The notes under the pieces are model-generated. The model saw only the letters and a program-made list of their open reading frames with translations. It was not told the origin of the DNA and ran no database searches. A DNA stretch of 64,000 nucleotides from Paenibacillus pedocola (GTDB taxonomy: Bacteria; Bacillota; Bacilli; Paenibacillales; Paenibacillaceae), in NCBI RefSeq assembly GCF_031599675.1, contig NZ_CP134223.1, positions 2,480,001-2,544,000 on the forward strand. The letters are read 5' to 3'. Positions 11,994 to 21,161 of the stretch are shown here, in pieces. Within the stretch, counting starts at the first letter, position 1. Each line of letters starts with the position of its first letter. Position numbers and translations under genes: made by a program.

Positions 11994-13439
11994 ATGAGTG
12001 AATTACAGTTTAGAGATTATGATTTAAATGAAGAGATTATCAAGGCACTGGACGTTCTGGGCTATCATAGCCCGACCGAAGTACAGAGCAAGGTCATTCC
12101 GGCCGCGCTGAAGGGTCAGGATCTAATCGTCAAATCACAGACCGGCAGCGGCAAAACGGCTTCGTTCGGTATCCCGGTCTGTGAACTGGTGGACTGGGCG
12201 GAGAACAAACCGCAGGTTCTAGTTCTGACTCCGACACGGGAATTAGCCGCACAGGTCAAAGAAGACATTACGAATATCGGACGCTTTAAGCGGATCAAGG
12301 CGGTGGCCCTATTCGGCAAGCAGCCGTTTGCCCCGCAGAAGATTGAACTGACACAAAAAACGCATGTTGTCGTAGGCACGCCGGGACGGGTGTTTGACCA
12401 TATCGAGCGCGGCACACTGCCGCTGAACCGGATCAAGACCCTCGTCATTGACGAAGCGGATGAAATGCTCAGCATGGGCTTTATCGAGCAGATTGAGAAG
12501 ATCATCCAGCAGCTGCCGCGGGAGCGGGTCACAATGCTGTTCTCAGCGACGCTGCCGGAGGCTGTCAAGAACCTTTGCCGCAAATATATGACTCAGCCGG
12601 TGGATATTGAGATCGAAGCTGCCGGTATTACTACTGCATCCATTGAGCATGCCCTGATTGAAGTGAGACAAGCTGCGAAGTTCTCGCTGCTGTGCGACTT
12701 GCTGACGGTGGAGAATCCGGACAGCTGTATTATTTTTTGCCGCACCCAGGATCAGGTGAATGCGCTGTTCCGGGGGATGGCCGATCAGGAGCTTCCGGTG
12801 GACAAGATCCACGGGGGAATGATGCAGGACGAGCGGTTTGAAGTGATGAATGCTTTTAAGAGAGGCCAGTTCCGCTATCTGATCGCTACGGATGTGGCGG
12901 CCCGGGGCATTGATATCGAGAACATTACCCATGTAATCAACTATGATATCCCGATGGAAAAAGAGAGCTATGTGCACCGCACCGGCCGGACCGCCCGCGC
13001 AGGCAAAAGCGGTAAAGCCATCACGCTGGTTACGCCGAATGAACATAAATGGGTGGCGGATATTGAAGGGTACATCGGCTTCAGCATTCCGGTGATGAAG
13101 GCTCCGTCCGAAGATGCAGTAGCGTATGCCAAACCGGCTTTTGATCAGAAACTCGGAAAGAAGCAGGTCCGCAAAGTAGGCAAGACCGAGGTTATGAACG
13201 AGAACATCATGAAGCTGTATTTCAACGGAGGTAAGAAAAAGAAGCTCAGAGCCGTCGATTTCGTCGGTACAATAGCGAAGCTTGAGGGAATGACTGCTGA
13301 TGATATCGGGATCATTACCATTCAGGACAACGTAACCTATGTGGATATTCTGAATGGCAAAGGGGCAATGGTGCTGCAGGCAATGAGGGATACTACGGTA
13401 AAAGGCAAGCTGCTTAAGGTGCATATTGCGAAAAAGTAA
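11994..13439 (+). CDS. dbpA: DEAD-box RNA helicase, DbpA/YxiN type
   Basis: 481 residues. The helicase core has motif [12 protein letters not shown], motif [10 protein letters not shown], motif III LFSATLP and motif [12 protein letters not shown]. The C-terminal ~75 residues (from [20 protein letters not shown] to [12 protein letters not shown]) form the RNA-binding domain that directs DbpA/YxiN to hairpin 92 of 23S rRNA. It would therefore act in large-subunit assembly. AACGGAAGGAAC precedes the ATG. Confidence 0.93.
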   Translation: MSELQFRDYDLNEEIIKALDVLGYHSPTEVQSKVIPAALKGQDLIVKSQTGSGKTASFGIPVCELVDWAENKPQVLVLTPTRELAAQVKEDITNIGRFKRIKAVALFGKQPFAPQKIELTQKTHVVVGTPGRVFDHIERGTLPLNRIKTLVIDEADEMLSMGFIEQIEKIIQQLPRERVTMLFSATLPEAVKNLCRKYMTQPVDIEIEAAGITTASIEHALIEVRQAAKFSLLCDLLTVENPDSCIIFCRTQDQVNALFRGMADQELPVDKIHGGMMQDERFEVMNAFKRGQFRYLIATDVAARGIDIENITHVINYDIPMEKESYVHRTGRTARAGKSGKAITLVTPNEHKWVADIEGYIGFSIPVMKAPSEDAVAYAKPAFDQKLGKKQVRKVGKTEVMNENIMKLYFNGGKKKKLRAVDFVGTIAKLEGMTADDIGIITIQDNVTYVDILNGKGAMVLQAMRDTTVKGKLLKVHIAKK

Positions 13440-13476
13440 AGTGATGTAATAATTAATGTGACGCAGTAGCAGGGAG

Positions 13477-13530
13477 AGCCTCATTTCGCTGTGGATGGAT
13501 TGCCATTCATGAGCAGAAGGAGGCTTTTTT
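13477..13530 (+). terminator. Terminator after dbpA
   Basis: AGCCTC (13477-13482) pairs with GAGGCT (13520-13525), with a weaker inner extension, and runs into six T. Confidence 0.65.
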
Positions 13531-13665
13531 GCGTGTAACCGTCTTTTCATAGCGGTAAAAGCTGGTTTTTACCGGTAACGTGATATTTACGGCTGCATAT
13601 TGCTGCGGTATGTCGTACATTTCAACATAATCATAGGAATTACGGATACTGGAGGGATGTAAAAG

Positions 13666-14979
13666 ATGATGAATGTCAGAAGCCGGGAATTCGCGGTTCC
13701 CTTTTTGCAAAGCTTAATCCAAGTGGATACCTGTAATCCGCCGGGGAACGAGCACCGCTTGTCGCTGCTGCTGCAGGAGTTTTTTCATGAGGCTGGCCTT
13801 GAGAGCAGTATTACCGGGATTGAGCAGGGACGCAGCAATCTGGAGGCGGTATTCAAAGGCGGAGGCAGCCGGAAGCTGATGTTCTGCGGACATTTGGATA
13901 CCGTCAGCCCGTGGACGGCCGAAGCCGGGAGTTATCCGCCGCATGGTGCGGTAATCGAAGACGGTAAGATGTACGGCCGGGGAACCTCCGATATGAAAAG
14001 CGGGCTCGCTGCCATGCTGCTTGCCGCCGTATCACTGCACCAGGACGGCATCCGGCTGGGAGGCGATCTGGTTTTTCTGGCGACAGCCGGGGAAGAGGTT
14101 GACAGCTGCGGTGCACGGCAGTATGCGGAGCAGCACAGCCTGGCGGAGCTGGATGGCCTGGTCATCGCCGAGCCAACGGGGAGCCGCGTCGCTGTCGGCC
14201 ATAAAGGTGCGCTATGGCTGCGGATTTCGCTCTTCGGGCGCAGCGCCCACGGCTCCATGCCACAGCTTGGCCTGAATGCCGTGGAGGGCATGATGGAACT
14301 AATCGCACTGATCCACCGCCATGCGCTGGAGTGGCAGGCCCATGATCCGGTGCTGGGGTCAAGCAGCTTGTCGGTCAACAAAATTGATGGCGGTGTGCAG
14401 ACCAATGTGATTCCAGACCGCTGTACCATCGACGTGGACATCCGGACCGTTCCGCCGCTCCGGCATGCAGAGCTGCTTAGCGAAATCACGGCCAAGCTGG
14501 AAGAAATTCAGGAGCGGCACTCCGGCTACCGTTATCAGGTGGAGGAGCTGCTGGACAGGAGTGTTGTCTATACGGATCCCGGTGAGGAATTAATCCGAAT
14601 TGCGCTGGAGCTCGCCGGACAGGCCGACGGCAAGGGTGAGAGAGAGTCGGATGGTAAAGATAGGGCAAGAGACTATGGCGCTGGAGGTGCTGGTGGTGCT
14701 GGTGGCGCGGAAAGTGCTGCTGATCCTGAAGATGTGGGTGATGGCGATGGTAGCTCTGATGGAGTAAAGGATGCTGTCCCAGCTGTGCGCGGGGTATCCT
14801 ATTATACGGATGCCTCTGTACTCCATGATTACGGGAGACTGCCCGTGCTGATCTATGGACCCGGAGATCCCGGGCTTGCTCATCAGCCGGATGAGTGGAT
14901 CGATATTGAAGCATATCTGGATTCGATTGAGTTCTACCGTAAGCTCGCCATCTCATACCTTGGAGTTTTCGGAGATTAG
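13666..14979 (+). CDS. M20-family metallopeptidase (ArgE/DapE type) with low-complexity insert
   Basis: 437 residues, start supported by GGAGGG 8 bases upstream. Metal-ligand motifs are visible: FCGHLDTVSPW near 72-82, GRGTSDMKSGLAAM near 105, the catalytic ATAGEEVDSCG near 140, EPTG near 168, and the final His in GLAHQPDEW. A dimerisation domain lies between (HGSMPQLGLNA). Between about residues 320 and 370 an insert rich in Gly, Ala, Asp and Ser (including YGAGGAGGAGGAE and DGDGSSDG) interrupts the catalytic domain just before VRGVSYYTDAS. Family members normally have a short loop there. The reaction is hydrolysis of an N-acyl amino acid or dipeptide; the substrate is unknown. Confidence 0.85.
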   Translation: MMNVRSREFAVPFLQSLIQVDTCNPPGNEHRLSLLLQEFFHEAGLESSITGIEQGRSNLEAVFKGGGSRKLMFCGHLDTVSPWTAEAGSYPPHGAVIEDGKMYGRGTSDMKSGLAAMLLAAVSLHQDGIRLGGDLVFLATAGEEVDSCGARQYAEQHSLAELDGLVIAEPTGSRVAVGHKGALWLRISLFGRSAHGSMPQLGLNAVEGMMELIALIHRHALEWQAHDPVLGSSSLSVNKIDGGVQTNVIPDRCTIDVDIRTVPPLRHAELLSEITAKLEEIQERHSGYRYQVEELLDRSVVYTDPGEELIRIALELAGQADGKGERESDGKDRARDYGAGGAGGAGGAESAADPEDVGDGDGSSDGVKDAVPAVRGVSYYTDASVLHDYGRLPVLIYGPGDPGLAHQPDEWIDIEAYLDSIEFYRKLAISYLGVFGD

Positions 14980-15000
14980 GCTGTGTCTGCTTATCACACC

Positions 15001-15055
15001 AAAAAACAACCTTCCGCCAGCAGACGATGAGGCTGCGAAGCGGAAGGTTGTTTTT
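15001..15055. terminator. Bidirectional terminator between convergent genes
   Basis: AAAAACAACCTTCCGC and GCGGAAGGTTGTTTTT arms, A-rich on one side and T-rich on the other, so it can serve both the M20 peptidase and the ABC exporter gene. Confidence 0.9.
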
Positions 15056-15085
15056 GGGTTCATCATTAATTATTACGAATTGAAA

Positions 15086-16801
15086 TTACGCCTGATACTG
15101 CGCCTGAAACAGACGGCTGTAAGTTCCTCCGGCATTCACCAGCTCCTCATGGCGGCCTTCCTCGGAAATGCCGTCCTCATTCACGACGATGATCCGGTCG
15201 GCATTTTTGATCGTCGTGAGGCGGTGGGCGATCACGAGCGTAGTCCGGCCCACAGACAACTCAGCCAGAGACTGCTGGATTGCGGCTTCCGTCTCGGTGT
15301 CAAGCGCTGAGGTGGCTTCATCCAGAATCAGAATCGGCGGGTTCTTCAGGAACATCCGGGCGATGGCCAGCCGCTGTTTTTGTCCGCCGGACAGCTTCAC
15401 ACCACGTTCTCCGATCACCGTGTCCATGCCTTCCGGCAGGCTGTTGATCAGGTCCTCCAGATGGGCACGCCGGGCAGCTTGCCAGATTTCCGGCAGCTCC
15501 GCCTCCAGCTTGCCGTAGGCGATGTTCTCGCGGATGGTCCCGGAGAAAAGGAATACGTCCTGCTGTACAATCCCGATCTGCCTGCGCAGTGAATGGAGCT
15601 TCAACTCGCGAATATCCGTACCGTCAATGGAGATGGAGCCGCCGGTAACATCGTAGAAACGGGGCAGCAGGCTGCAGATCGTTGTTTTACCGGCGCCGGA
15701 GGGTCCGACGAAGGCAATCGTTTCGCCGGCATTTACCTTCAGGCTGATATCCTGCAGCACCGGACGGGTGGCATCATAGCCAAAGCTGACATTGCTGAAA
15801 AGAATATCGCCGCGCAGGGAACCGGCCTGGGTTGCACCCGGTTTGTCGGCAATATCCGGCTCGGTATCCATGATTTCCAGATAGCGCTTGAAGCCGGCGA
15901 TGCCCTTCGGATAGCTTTCGATCACGGCATTGATCTTTTCGATCGGCCGGAAAAACACATTGGCCAGCAGAATGAATGCTACAAATTCACCGATTTCAAG
16001 CTCCCCCTGAATGAAGAACCAGGCGCCGCAGACCATGACCACAATCGTAATCAGACGCGTCATCATATAGCTGACCGACGAGCTTTTGGCCATCAGCTTG
16101 TAAGCCATCAGCTTCGTCTGACGGAACATTTGATTGTCGGCAGCGAACAGCACCTTCTCATGTTCTTCATTGGCAAAGGACTGGACCACGCGGATACCAC
16201 CTACATTGTCTTCGATCCGGGCATTGAAATTACCTACATTGCCGAAGAGCTGGTGGTAAGTGGAGGTCATATTGCGTCCGAAATGAATAATGACCCAGGC
16301 CATAACCGGCACAATAATGAAGGTTATGACAGCCAGCTTCAGATTGATGTCTGCCATTAAGATAAAGGCACCGATCAGCGTCATCACAGCAATAAATACA
16401 TCTTCAGGCCCATGATGCGCCACTTCGCCGATATCATTGAGGTCATTGGTGATCCGGCCGATCAAATGACCGGTTTTATGATTGTCGAAGAAGCGGAAAG
16501 AGAGCTTCTGGATATGATCGAACATTTTTTTGCGCATATTGGTTTCGATATTGATTCCCAGCATATGTCCCCAATACGTGACCACATAATTCATGGCAGT
16601 GTTCAGGGCATAGATGGCAAGCAGGGCAACACAGGCCATCAGAATCAGCGGCCAATCCTGACCGGGCAGCAGATCATCAATAAATGTATTCACAGCCACC
16701 GGGAAGGCAAGCTCCAGCAGCCCCGCACCTACCGCACAGGTGAAGTCGAGAATAAACAGCTTTTTGTAGGGGCGGTAATAGGAGAAAAAACGACGCAGCA
16801 T
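15086..16801 (-). CDS. ABC exporter, fused permease and ATPase
   Basis: 571 residues from the ATG at 16801 (MLRRFFSYYRPYKKLF), the usual N-terminus of this family; the ORF is open further upstream but that stretch contains the promoter. Six membrane helices (about 15-300) precede an ATPase domain with Walker A VGPSGAGKTT, Q-loop, signature LSGGQKQRLAIARM and Walker B ILILDEATSALD. It should act as a homodimer or with an unlinked partner, exporting a drug, lipid or peptide. The ribosome site is weak. A Fur-box-like palindrome lies just downstream of the promoter, hinting at iron control. Confidence 0.88.
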   Translation of the reverse strand: MLRRFFSYYRPYKKLFILDFTCAVGAGLLELAFPVAVNTFIDDLLPGQDWPLILMACVALLAIYALNTAMNYVVTYWGHMLGINIETNMRKKMFDHIQKLSFRFFDNHKTGHLIGRITNDLNDIGEVAHHGPEDVFIAVMTLIGAFILMADINLKLAVITFIIVPVMAWVIIHFGRNMTSTYHQLFGNVGNFNARIEDNVGGIRVVQSFANEEHEKVLFAADNQMFRQTKLMAYKLMAKSSSVSYMMTRLITIVVMVCGAWFFIQGELEIGEFVAFILLANVFFRPIEKINAVIESYPKGIAGFKRYLEIMDTEPDIADKPGATQAGSLRGDILFSNVSFGYDATRPVLQDISLKVNAGETIAFVGPSGAGKTTICSLLPRFYDVTGGSISIDGTDIRELKLHSLRRQIGIVQQDVFLFSGTIRENIAYGKLEAELPEIWQAARRAHLEDLINSLPEGMDTVIGERGVKLSGGQKQRLAIARMFLKNPPILILDEATSALDTETEAAIQQSLAELSVGRTTLVIAHRLTTIKNADRIIVVNEDGISEEGRHEELVNAGGTYSRLFQAQYQA

Positions 16802-16837
16802 CTCTTGTTCACTCTTTTCTGTTGTAATATTCACTGT

Positions 16838-16860
16838 CAGTTGAGAGTCATTCTCAACTG
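16838..16860 (-). promoter_or_regulatory. Fur-box-like palindromic operator
   Basis: A near-perfect 11-1-11 inverted repeat. Its core on the minus strand is TGAGAATGACTCTCA, 12 of 15 to the Bacillus Fur consensus TGATAATNATTATCA, and still closer to the natural variant with TGAGAAT half-sites. It lies about 15 bases downstream of the -10 element, where a repressor would block initiation or escape. Confidence 0.6.
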
Positions 16861-16874
16861 CTCTTATTCTTAGG

Positions 16875-16903
16875 ATACTAAAGAGGACATAGAGTTTTGT
16901 CAA
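16875..16903 (-). promoter_or_regulatory. Sigma-A promoter of the ABC exporter
   Basis: On the minus strand, TTGACA (16903-16898), 17 bases, TAGTAT (16880-16875). The -35 is a perfect match. Confidence 0.8.
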
Positions 16904-17008
16904 CCTTTACAATGTAGGGAATGAGCAGCATTTTATACCGTTTCACCCAGTCCGGCCTGGCCATTTTCGCATATTTTATCAGTATTCAAGTATAAAGGAG
17001 GAGTTAAC

Positions 17009-17110
17009 ATGAGCGAAAATGTCGGCGGATACAGCCCGTTCACTTCTACTGGCGCGATTCTGGTTTTGTTCATCCTGCTGGTAATCATCACTAAATCCCT
17101 CTGGGTATAA
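17009..17110 (+). CDS. YjcZ-family small membrane protein
   Basis: A 33-residue peptide: MSENVGGYSPFTSTGAILVL, then FILLVIITKSLWV. AAAGGAGGAG lies 6 bases before the ATG. The Gly/Tyr-containing head and the single hydrophobic helix ILVLFILLVII are typical of the YjcZ/SscA family of small sporulation and spore-coat-associated proteins. A terminator follows at 17132, so it is a one-gene unit. Confidence 0.8.
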   Translation: MSENVGGYSPFTSTGAILVLFILLVIITKSLWV

Positions 17111-17131
17111 GGTTAGATGGTCTTATCTCGA

Positions 17132-17163
17132 AGCTGCCGGTCCTTATGGGCCGGCAGTTTCTT
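17132..17163 (+). terminator. Terminator after the YjcZ-like gene
   Basis: AGCTGCCGG and CCGGCAGTTT arms with a short loop and a broken T run. Confidence 0.75.
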
Positions 17164-17258
17164 TACATAGAGGTGCCTGGAAGAGAAGCTGAAATCTTAT
17201 GCAATTGCAGTCATGTAAGGTTATAATAAAACAATGTGCGTTGACATATGGGCAGTAA

Positions 17259-17286
17259 TCCCTGACAAACCCGGGTTTGTCAGGGA
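17259..17286. repeat. Perfect 28-base palindrome upstream of the CynX-like gene
   Basis: Arms TCCCTGACAAACCC (17259-17272) and GGGTTTGTCAGGGA (17273-17286) meet without a loop. It lies 26 bases before the start of the MFS gene, after a TTGACA at 17241. It has no T run and fits an operator better than a terminator. A related hairpin sharing the GACAAACCC arm is at 38147. Confidence 0.75.
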
Positions 17287-17312
17287 CTTGCGCTGCAACC
17301 GGGAGGAACATC

Positions 17313-18542
17313 ATGACTGCAAAACCGCAAGACCGAACCTTACAAAATCCGGGCATGTCCCGTCCGGATGCCGGATCCGGCCGCTTCCTGCTGGTGCTGG
17401 GCATACTGTTTGTTGCCGCAGCACTGCGTGCTCCATTCACCTCTGTCGGACCGCTGCTGGGACTGATTCGTGACGATCTGGGCTTAACCAATACACTCGC
17501 GGGGTTTATCACTACTTTGCCGCTGCTGGCCTTTGCACTGTTATCACCTTTTGCGCCGCAGCTTGCCCGCAGGTATGGACTGGGAAATATTCTGCTGCTG
17601 GCTATGCTGGCGCTGTCGATTGGAATTCTGCTCCGCTCAGCGGCGGGAGTCGTTACTTTCTTTACAGGCACGGCGCTAATTGGACTGGCTATTGCCGTCT
17701 GCAATGTGCTGCTTCCCGGACTGATTAAGGGCAGATTTCCTGCACGGATCGGCCTGTTGACGGGCATGTATACAGTATCCATGAATCTTTGTGCAGCCGC
17801 GGCTTCGGGCTTCAGTGTGCCGCTTGCCGGTATTGCTGGCTTCGGGTGGCGGGGAACGCTCTCGCTGTGGTTTATTGTCGCAGCATTGTCTACGGTGTTC
17901 TGGATTCCTCAAATGAAGAATCTGGTTCAAGGCAACGGGACCCGTTCAGCTGCTGCTTCTGTCAACATATGGCGTTCACCGCTTGCATGGCAGGTAACGC
18001 TGTTTATGGGACTGCAATCCTTGCTCTACTATGTTCTGATTGCCTGGTTTTCGGTGATCTTAAGTGAACGCGGCATGTCTTCCGGCCATGCCGGCTGGAT
18101 TCTGTCGCTGATGCAGCTGGCCCAGCTGCCGTTTACATTTTTTGTACCGCTATGGGCGGGAAGATTGAAGAATCAGCGGGGGCTTGTTCTGATCACCTCC
18201 ATATTGTTCTTCCTCGGTATTCTCGGAATCTGGCTTGGCAGCAGCGGTTGGATGGCGCTGTGGGCGGTATGCATCGGTATCGCCGGCGGGTTCGCCTTCG
18301 GCCTCGCGATGATGTTCTTCAGCCTCCGGACCCGCACATTTCAAGAGGCAAGTGAGCTATCGGGGATGGCTCAGTCTGTCGGATATCTGCTGGCTGCCGC
18401 AGGTCCGGCATTGTTCGGGCTGCTGCATGATGCGACGCATAGCTGGAATGCTCCGCTGGCCCTGCTGGCAGCGGCAAGCCTGCTGCTGTTCGTTGTAGGG
18501 ATGGGAGCCGGAAGAGACAGGTATGTAGGGGAACAGAGATAG
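17313..18542 (+). CDS. CynX/NimT-family MFS transporter
   Basis: 409 residues, twelve membrane helices. The ATG at 17313 follows GGGAGG; an earlier in-frame ATG at 17277 lies inside the palindrome and is not used. The segment LRAPFTSVGPLLGLIRDDLGL followed by a helix and FALLSPFAPQLARRYG is characteristic of the CynX/NimT (cyanate, 2-nitroimidazole) branch. The substrate is unknown; there is no cyanase next to it. Confidence 0.85.
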   Translation: MTAKPQDRTLQNPGMSRPDAGSGRFLLVLGILFVAAALRAPFTSVGPLLGLIRDDLGLTNTLAGFITTLPLLAFALLSPFAPQLARRYGLGNILLLAMLALSIGILLRSAAGVVTFFTGTALIGLAIAVCNVLLPGLIKGRFPARIGLLTGMYTVSMNLCAAAASGFSVPLAGIAGFGWRGTLSLWFIVAALSTVFWIPQMKNLVQGNGTRSAAASVNIWRSPLAWQVTLFMGLQSLLYYVLIAWFSVILSERGMSSGHAGWILSLMQLAQLPFTFFVPLWAGRLKNQRGLVLITSILFFLGILGIWLGSSGWMALWAVCIGIAGGFAFGLAMMFFSLRTRTFQEASELSGMAQSVGYLLAAAGPALFGLLHDATHSWNAPLALLAAASLLLFVVGMGAGRDRYVGEQR

Positions 18543-18566
18543 CCGTTTGCTATCCGTAATAACTAA

Positions 18567-18610
18567 AAGAGCGCTCCGGAAGGAAATATTCCGGTGCGCT
18601 CTTATTATTT
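18567..18610. terminator. Bidirectional terminator
   Basis: AAGAGCGCTCCGGAA and TTCCGGTGCGCTCTT arms followed by ATTATTTTT; it separates the MFS gene from the convergent methyltransferase gene. Confidence 0.85.
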
Positions 18611-19369
18611 TTACCGTTTCGTGGCCGATACACGGATTCTCCGGTAATCCATTACCCAGACTCCGTCATAGAACAGCTGGGGTTTCAGCTCCTTTTCCAG
18701 GAACGCCAGCACTTCTTCACGCTGCGGAGGTGTCAGCACACTAAGTATCCCGTCGGCAAAAGTATTCAGCCAGCGTCCGAGGCCCTGCTCGCCGCCGGCG
18801 AGTGTGGTCGGACGGTCATAGCAGAGCGCGAGGCTGGCGGTCAGTCCATGCTGCTCCAGCAGTGTTGTGTACTCCGCGATGCCGGGGAAATACCAGGGCA
18901 GCACAAGCTTATCGGCGCAGCCGATAGCCTCGAAGGCGGGCGGCAGTCCGCTAATGACCGAAGCAATATTGCCCTGACCACCGAATTCAGCGATGAAGCG
19001 TCCGCCTGTGCGCAGGCTTGCAGCAATGCTCGCCGCAGCTCCTTCTGCATCCCTTAGCCAGTGCAGCGCTGCATTGCTGAAGATAGCATCGGCTGGCGGG
19101 TCGGCAGTATAATCCTGGCCATCGGCGAGGATGAACGCCAGCTCCGGGTGCTTGCTGCGGGCAGCAGCGATCATCTCAGGTGAAGCATCGATCCCGGTGA
19201 CGGCTGCACCATAACCTGCGATGGCAGCAGCCAAATCCCCCGTGCCGCAGCCCCAGTCCAGGATTCGTTCGCCGGGCAGCGGCTTAAGCAGTTCAATAAG
19301 TGATTCGCCATATTGTGAGACAAAAGCCATATCCGTATCATAGGTTCCGGTATTCCATTGCTGATTCAT
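18611..19369 (-). CDS. Class I SAM-dependent methyltransferase (trans-aconitate methyltransferase-like)
   Basis: 252 residues. Motif I is ILDWGCGTGDLAAAIA near residue 36, the acidic end of strand 2 is VTGIDASPEM, and the segment ADAIFSNAALHWLRD is typical of the Tam/COG4106 group. The C-terminal part (YRRIRV) completes the fold. It methylates a small molecule that cannot be named from sequence. GAAAGGAGCTCCCGC precedes the ATG. Confidence 0.82.
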   Translation of the reverse strand: MNQQWNTGTYDTDMAFVSQYGESLIELLKPLPGERILDWGCGTGDLAAAIAGYGAAVTGIDASPEMIAAARSKHPELAFILADGQDYTADPPADAIFSNAALHWLRDAEGAAASIAASLRTGGRFIAEFGGQGNIASVISGLPPAFEAIGCADKLVLPWYFPGIAEYTTLLEQHGLTASLALCYDRPTTLAGGEQGLGRWLNTFADGILSVLTPPQREEVLAFLEKELKPQLFYDGVWVMDYRRIRVSATKR

Positions 19370-19560
19370 GCGGGAGCTCCTTTCGGGTTACACAGGAATA
19401 CTATTGTTGTAACACAGGGCACTCTTATAAGTGAAATATATGGATGTAATAGACTTTATTGTTTTTGCCTATCAGCCCCGTATACAACCTGCAGATAGGC
19501 GTGGCAGTCCGGGTCAGCACTTTGGAGAAATTGAGCTAGGGGTACACAGGGCAGCGGGGG

Positions 19561-20190
19561 TCAAGCCGGACCCCCATTCCCCAGACTGTATATAGCAGAT
19601 ATAATCCCGTATAAGCTGAACAGAATCAGGATGAGGGCTGAGGCCAGGCTCAGGGTTCGGGTGAAGGATTCAGGCAGCCTGCTGCTGATCCATAATATGA
19701 CCGAAGTCAGGAGCAGCCACCAGAAGAATGACCCGAAGCCAATACCGGCCGGGAGTAAAAGTGAACCGCCGATGGTGCTGCCGAGTGATGCGGCCAGTGC
19801 TATAAAGCTAAGGATCGTCGCCGGATTGGCCATTGTCAGGAGGAATGAAGAGATCATGCAATAAAGAACTCCGTTGTGTCCGGTTTCCGGCCGGGATTCA
19901 GCAGCACCATTCCGCAAGCCTCTGACTCCAAGGTAGCCGATAAACAAGGAACCCAGGAGTTTGAGGGGGAATTCATAAGTAGAAGTGAATTCATTCACAA
20001 TCCTGAAGCTTGTAACAGTCACCAGAGCATAACAGGTATCTGCCAGGGCAATCCCTGCTCCGGTAGCAAGACCTGCGAGTAAGCCCTGCCTCAGTGTCCT
20101 GTTCATGCACAGAATAGACATGGGTCCGACAGGGGCGGCAATGATGAAGCCGAAGCTAAAGCCGCCGATCAGTGCAGACCAGAGAGTCAT
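19561..20190 (-). CDS. LysE/RhtB-family amino acid exporter
   Basis: 209 residues with six hydrophobic segments and the family N-terminus GFIIAAPVGPMSILCMNRTL. It would export an amino acid. The gene overlaps the end of the Lrp-type regulator by 4 bases (ATGA), so the two are co-translated; LysE-type exporters are often paired with such regulators. A GGGGGTC/GACCCCC hairpin overlaps the stop but lacks a T run. Confidence 0.9.
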   Translation of the reverse strand: MTLWSALIGGFSFGFIIAAPVGPMSILCMNRTLRQGLLAGLATGAGIALADTCYALVTVTSFRIVNEFTSTYEFPLKLLGSLFIGYLGVRGLRNGAAESRPETGHNGVLYCMISSFLLTMANPATILSFIALAASLGSTIGGSLLLPAGIGFGSFFWWLLLTSVILWISSRLPESFTRTLSLASALILILFSLYGIISAIYSLGNGGPA

Positions 20191-20654
20191 GGCTCACGGT
20201 CCCCGGGCGGGAGAGGAACATTCGGTGTTTCCTTCACCGTACCCAAAATAATGGTCGTCCGGGTGCGTACAATTCCCGGAAGACTCTTCAGTTCTTCGCT
20301 GATGATCCGGTCAAGATCCCGTGTTCCGCGGCAGCGGATTTTCAGGACATAGTCGTCATCGCCTGCGGTGTGATGGCATTCCTGAATTTCCGGGAGCTTC
20401 TGCACTAGCTCCAAAAAAGCCTGCCGGTGTGCCGGGCGCTCAAGCGTAACTGCGATTAGTGCAGCCAGCCCATAGCCGGCTGACTCGGCATCTATCAGTG
20501 CTGTGTAGCCTTTGATCACTCCCTGTTCTTCCAGACGCCTTACACGGTCAGCAGCTGCCGGAGAGGAGAGGCCTAGTAATCCGGCCAGCTCGGCCCAAGT
20601 TATTCTTCCATTAGCCATCAGTGCCCTGATAATCTTGTGATCCGAAGAATCCAT
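20187..20654 (-). CDS. Lrp/AsnC-family transcriptional regulator
   Basis: 155 residues from the ATG at 20654 (MDSSDHKIIRALMANGRITW), which has AAAGGATG at the right distance; the ATG at 20663 overlaps that site. The N-terminal HTH (WAELAGLLGLSSPAAADRVRRLEEQGVIKGY) is followed by the alpha-beta RAM ligand domain with ECHHTAGDDDYVLKI. It probably senses an amino acid and controls the exporter it overlaps. Confidence 0.92.
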   Translation of the reverse strand: MDSSDHKIIRALMANGRITWAELAGLLGLSSPAAADRVRRLEEQGVIKGYTALIDAESAGYGLAALIAVTLERPAHRQAFLELVQKLPEIQECHHTAGDDDYVLKIRCRGTRDLDRIISEELKSLPGIVRTRTTIILGTVKETPNVPLPPGDREP

Positions 20655-20795
20655 GCTTATCATCCTTTCTTTAGTAAGTTTTTTGATAATATATCGTATT
20701 TAAATTCATATTACAAGGTGAAATTCATCTACAACCTTATAATTAACAAAATTAATTGCTCTTTAGTAATTAAATTAAGGTTAATAAAAAACCTC

Positions 20796-20824
20796 TTGCA
20801 ATTGTAGTGGAAAGAGAGTATATT
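20796..20824 (+). promoter_or_regulatory. Sigma-A promoter of tRNA-Leu
   Basis: TTGCAA (20796-20801), 17 bases, TATATT (20819-20824), about 38 bases before the tRNA. Confidence 0.7.
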
Positions 20825-20862
20825 CTTAATTACGGTGATTGAATCACTGAAGTACATAATAT

Positions 20863-20946
20863 GCGGTCGTGGCGGAATTGGCAGACGCGCACGGTTCAGG
20901 TCCGTGTGGTAGCAATATCGTGGAGGTTCGAGTCCTCTCGACCGCA
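20863..20946 (+). tRNA. tRNA-Leu (anticodon CAG)
   Basis: Acceptor arms GCGGTCG and CGACCGC with discriminator A. The anticodon stem CACGG/CCGTG encloses TTCAGGT, giving anticodon CAG. A long variable arm (class II) and GGTTCGAGTCC T-arm are present. The 3' CCA is not encoded. Confidence 0.95.
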
Positions 20947-20961
20947 TCATCGTTTCAACTA

Positions 20962-20985
20962 AACCCTTCTGATGAAGGGTTTTTT
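20962..20985 (+). terminator. Terminator of tRNA-Leu
   Basis: AACCCTTC and GAAGGGTT arms with a short loop and six T. Confidence 0.88.
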
Positions 20986-21161
20986 CATGTTTTCAGGCAT
21001 ATAAAGACCGCCTTACAGTCATTCCAGTGACAATGGGCGGTTTTTTTCTGCGCCTCAGCAGCTGCAGTTTACAGGACTTCATATCTAGGGCGTGTTGGCC
21101 GAAAAAAGGGTATAATGTTTATAATTTAAGACCCCCGACTTTTACAGAGGAGGCATTATCA

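Noticed and set aside
12543..13550. 335-residue ORF opposite dbpA
   Set aside because: Antisense shadow of a clear helicase gene, no ribosome site, His/Arg-rich composition typical of a reversed frame.
14680..14760. Frameshift in the M20 gene
   Set aside because: The frame stays open through the low-complexity tract and the C-terminal motifs continue in the same frame, so it is an insert.
15593..16360. 255-residue ORF opposite the ABC exporter
   Set aside because: Shadow of the transporter; composition and lack of a start signal argue against it.
17259..17286. Palindrome as intrinsic terminator
   Set aside because: No T run on either strand and no loop; a better terminator already lies at 17132.
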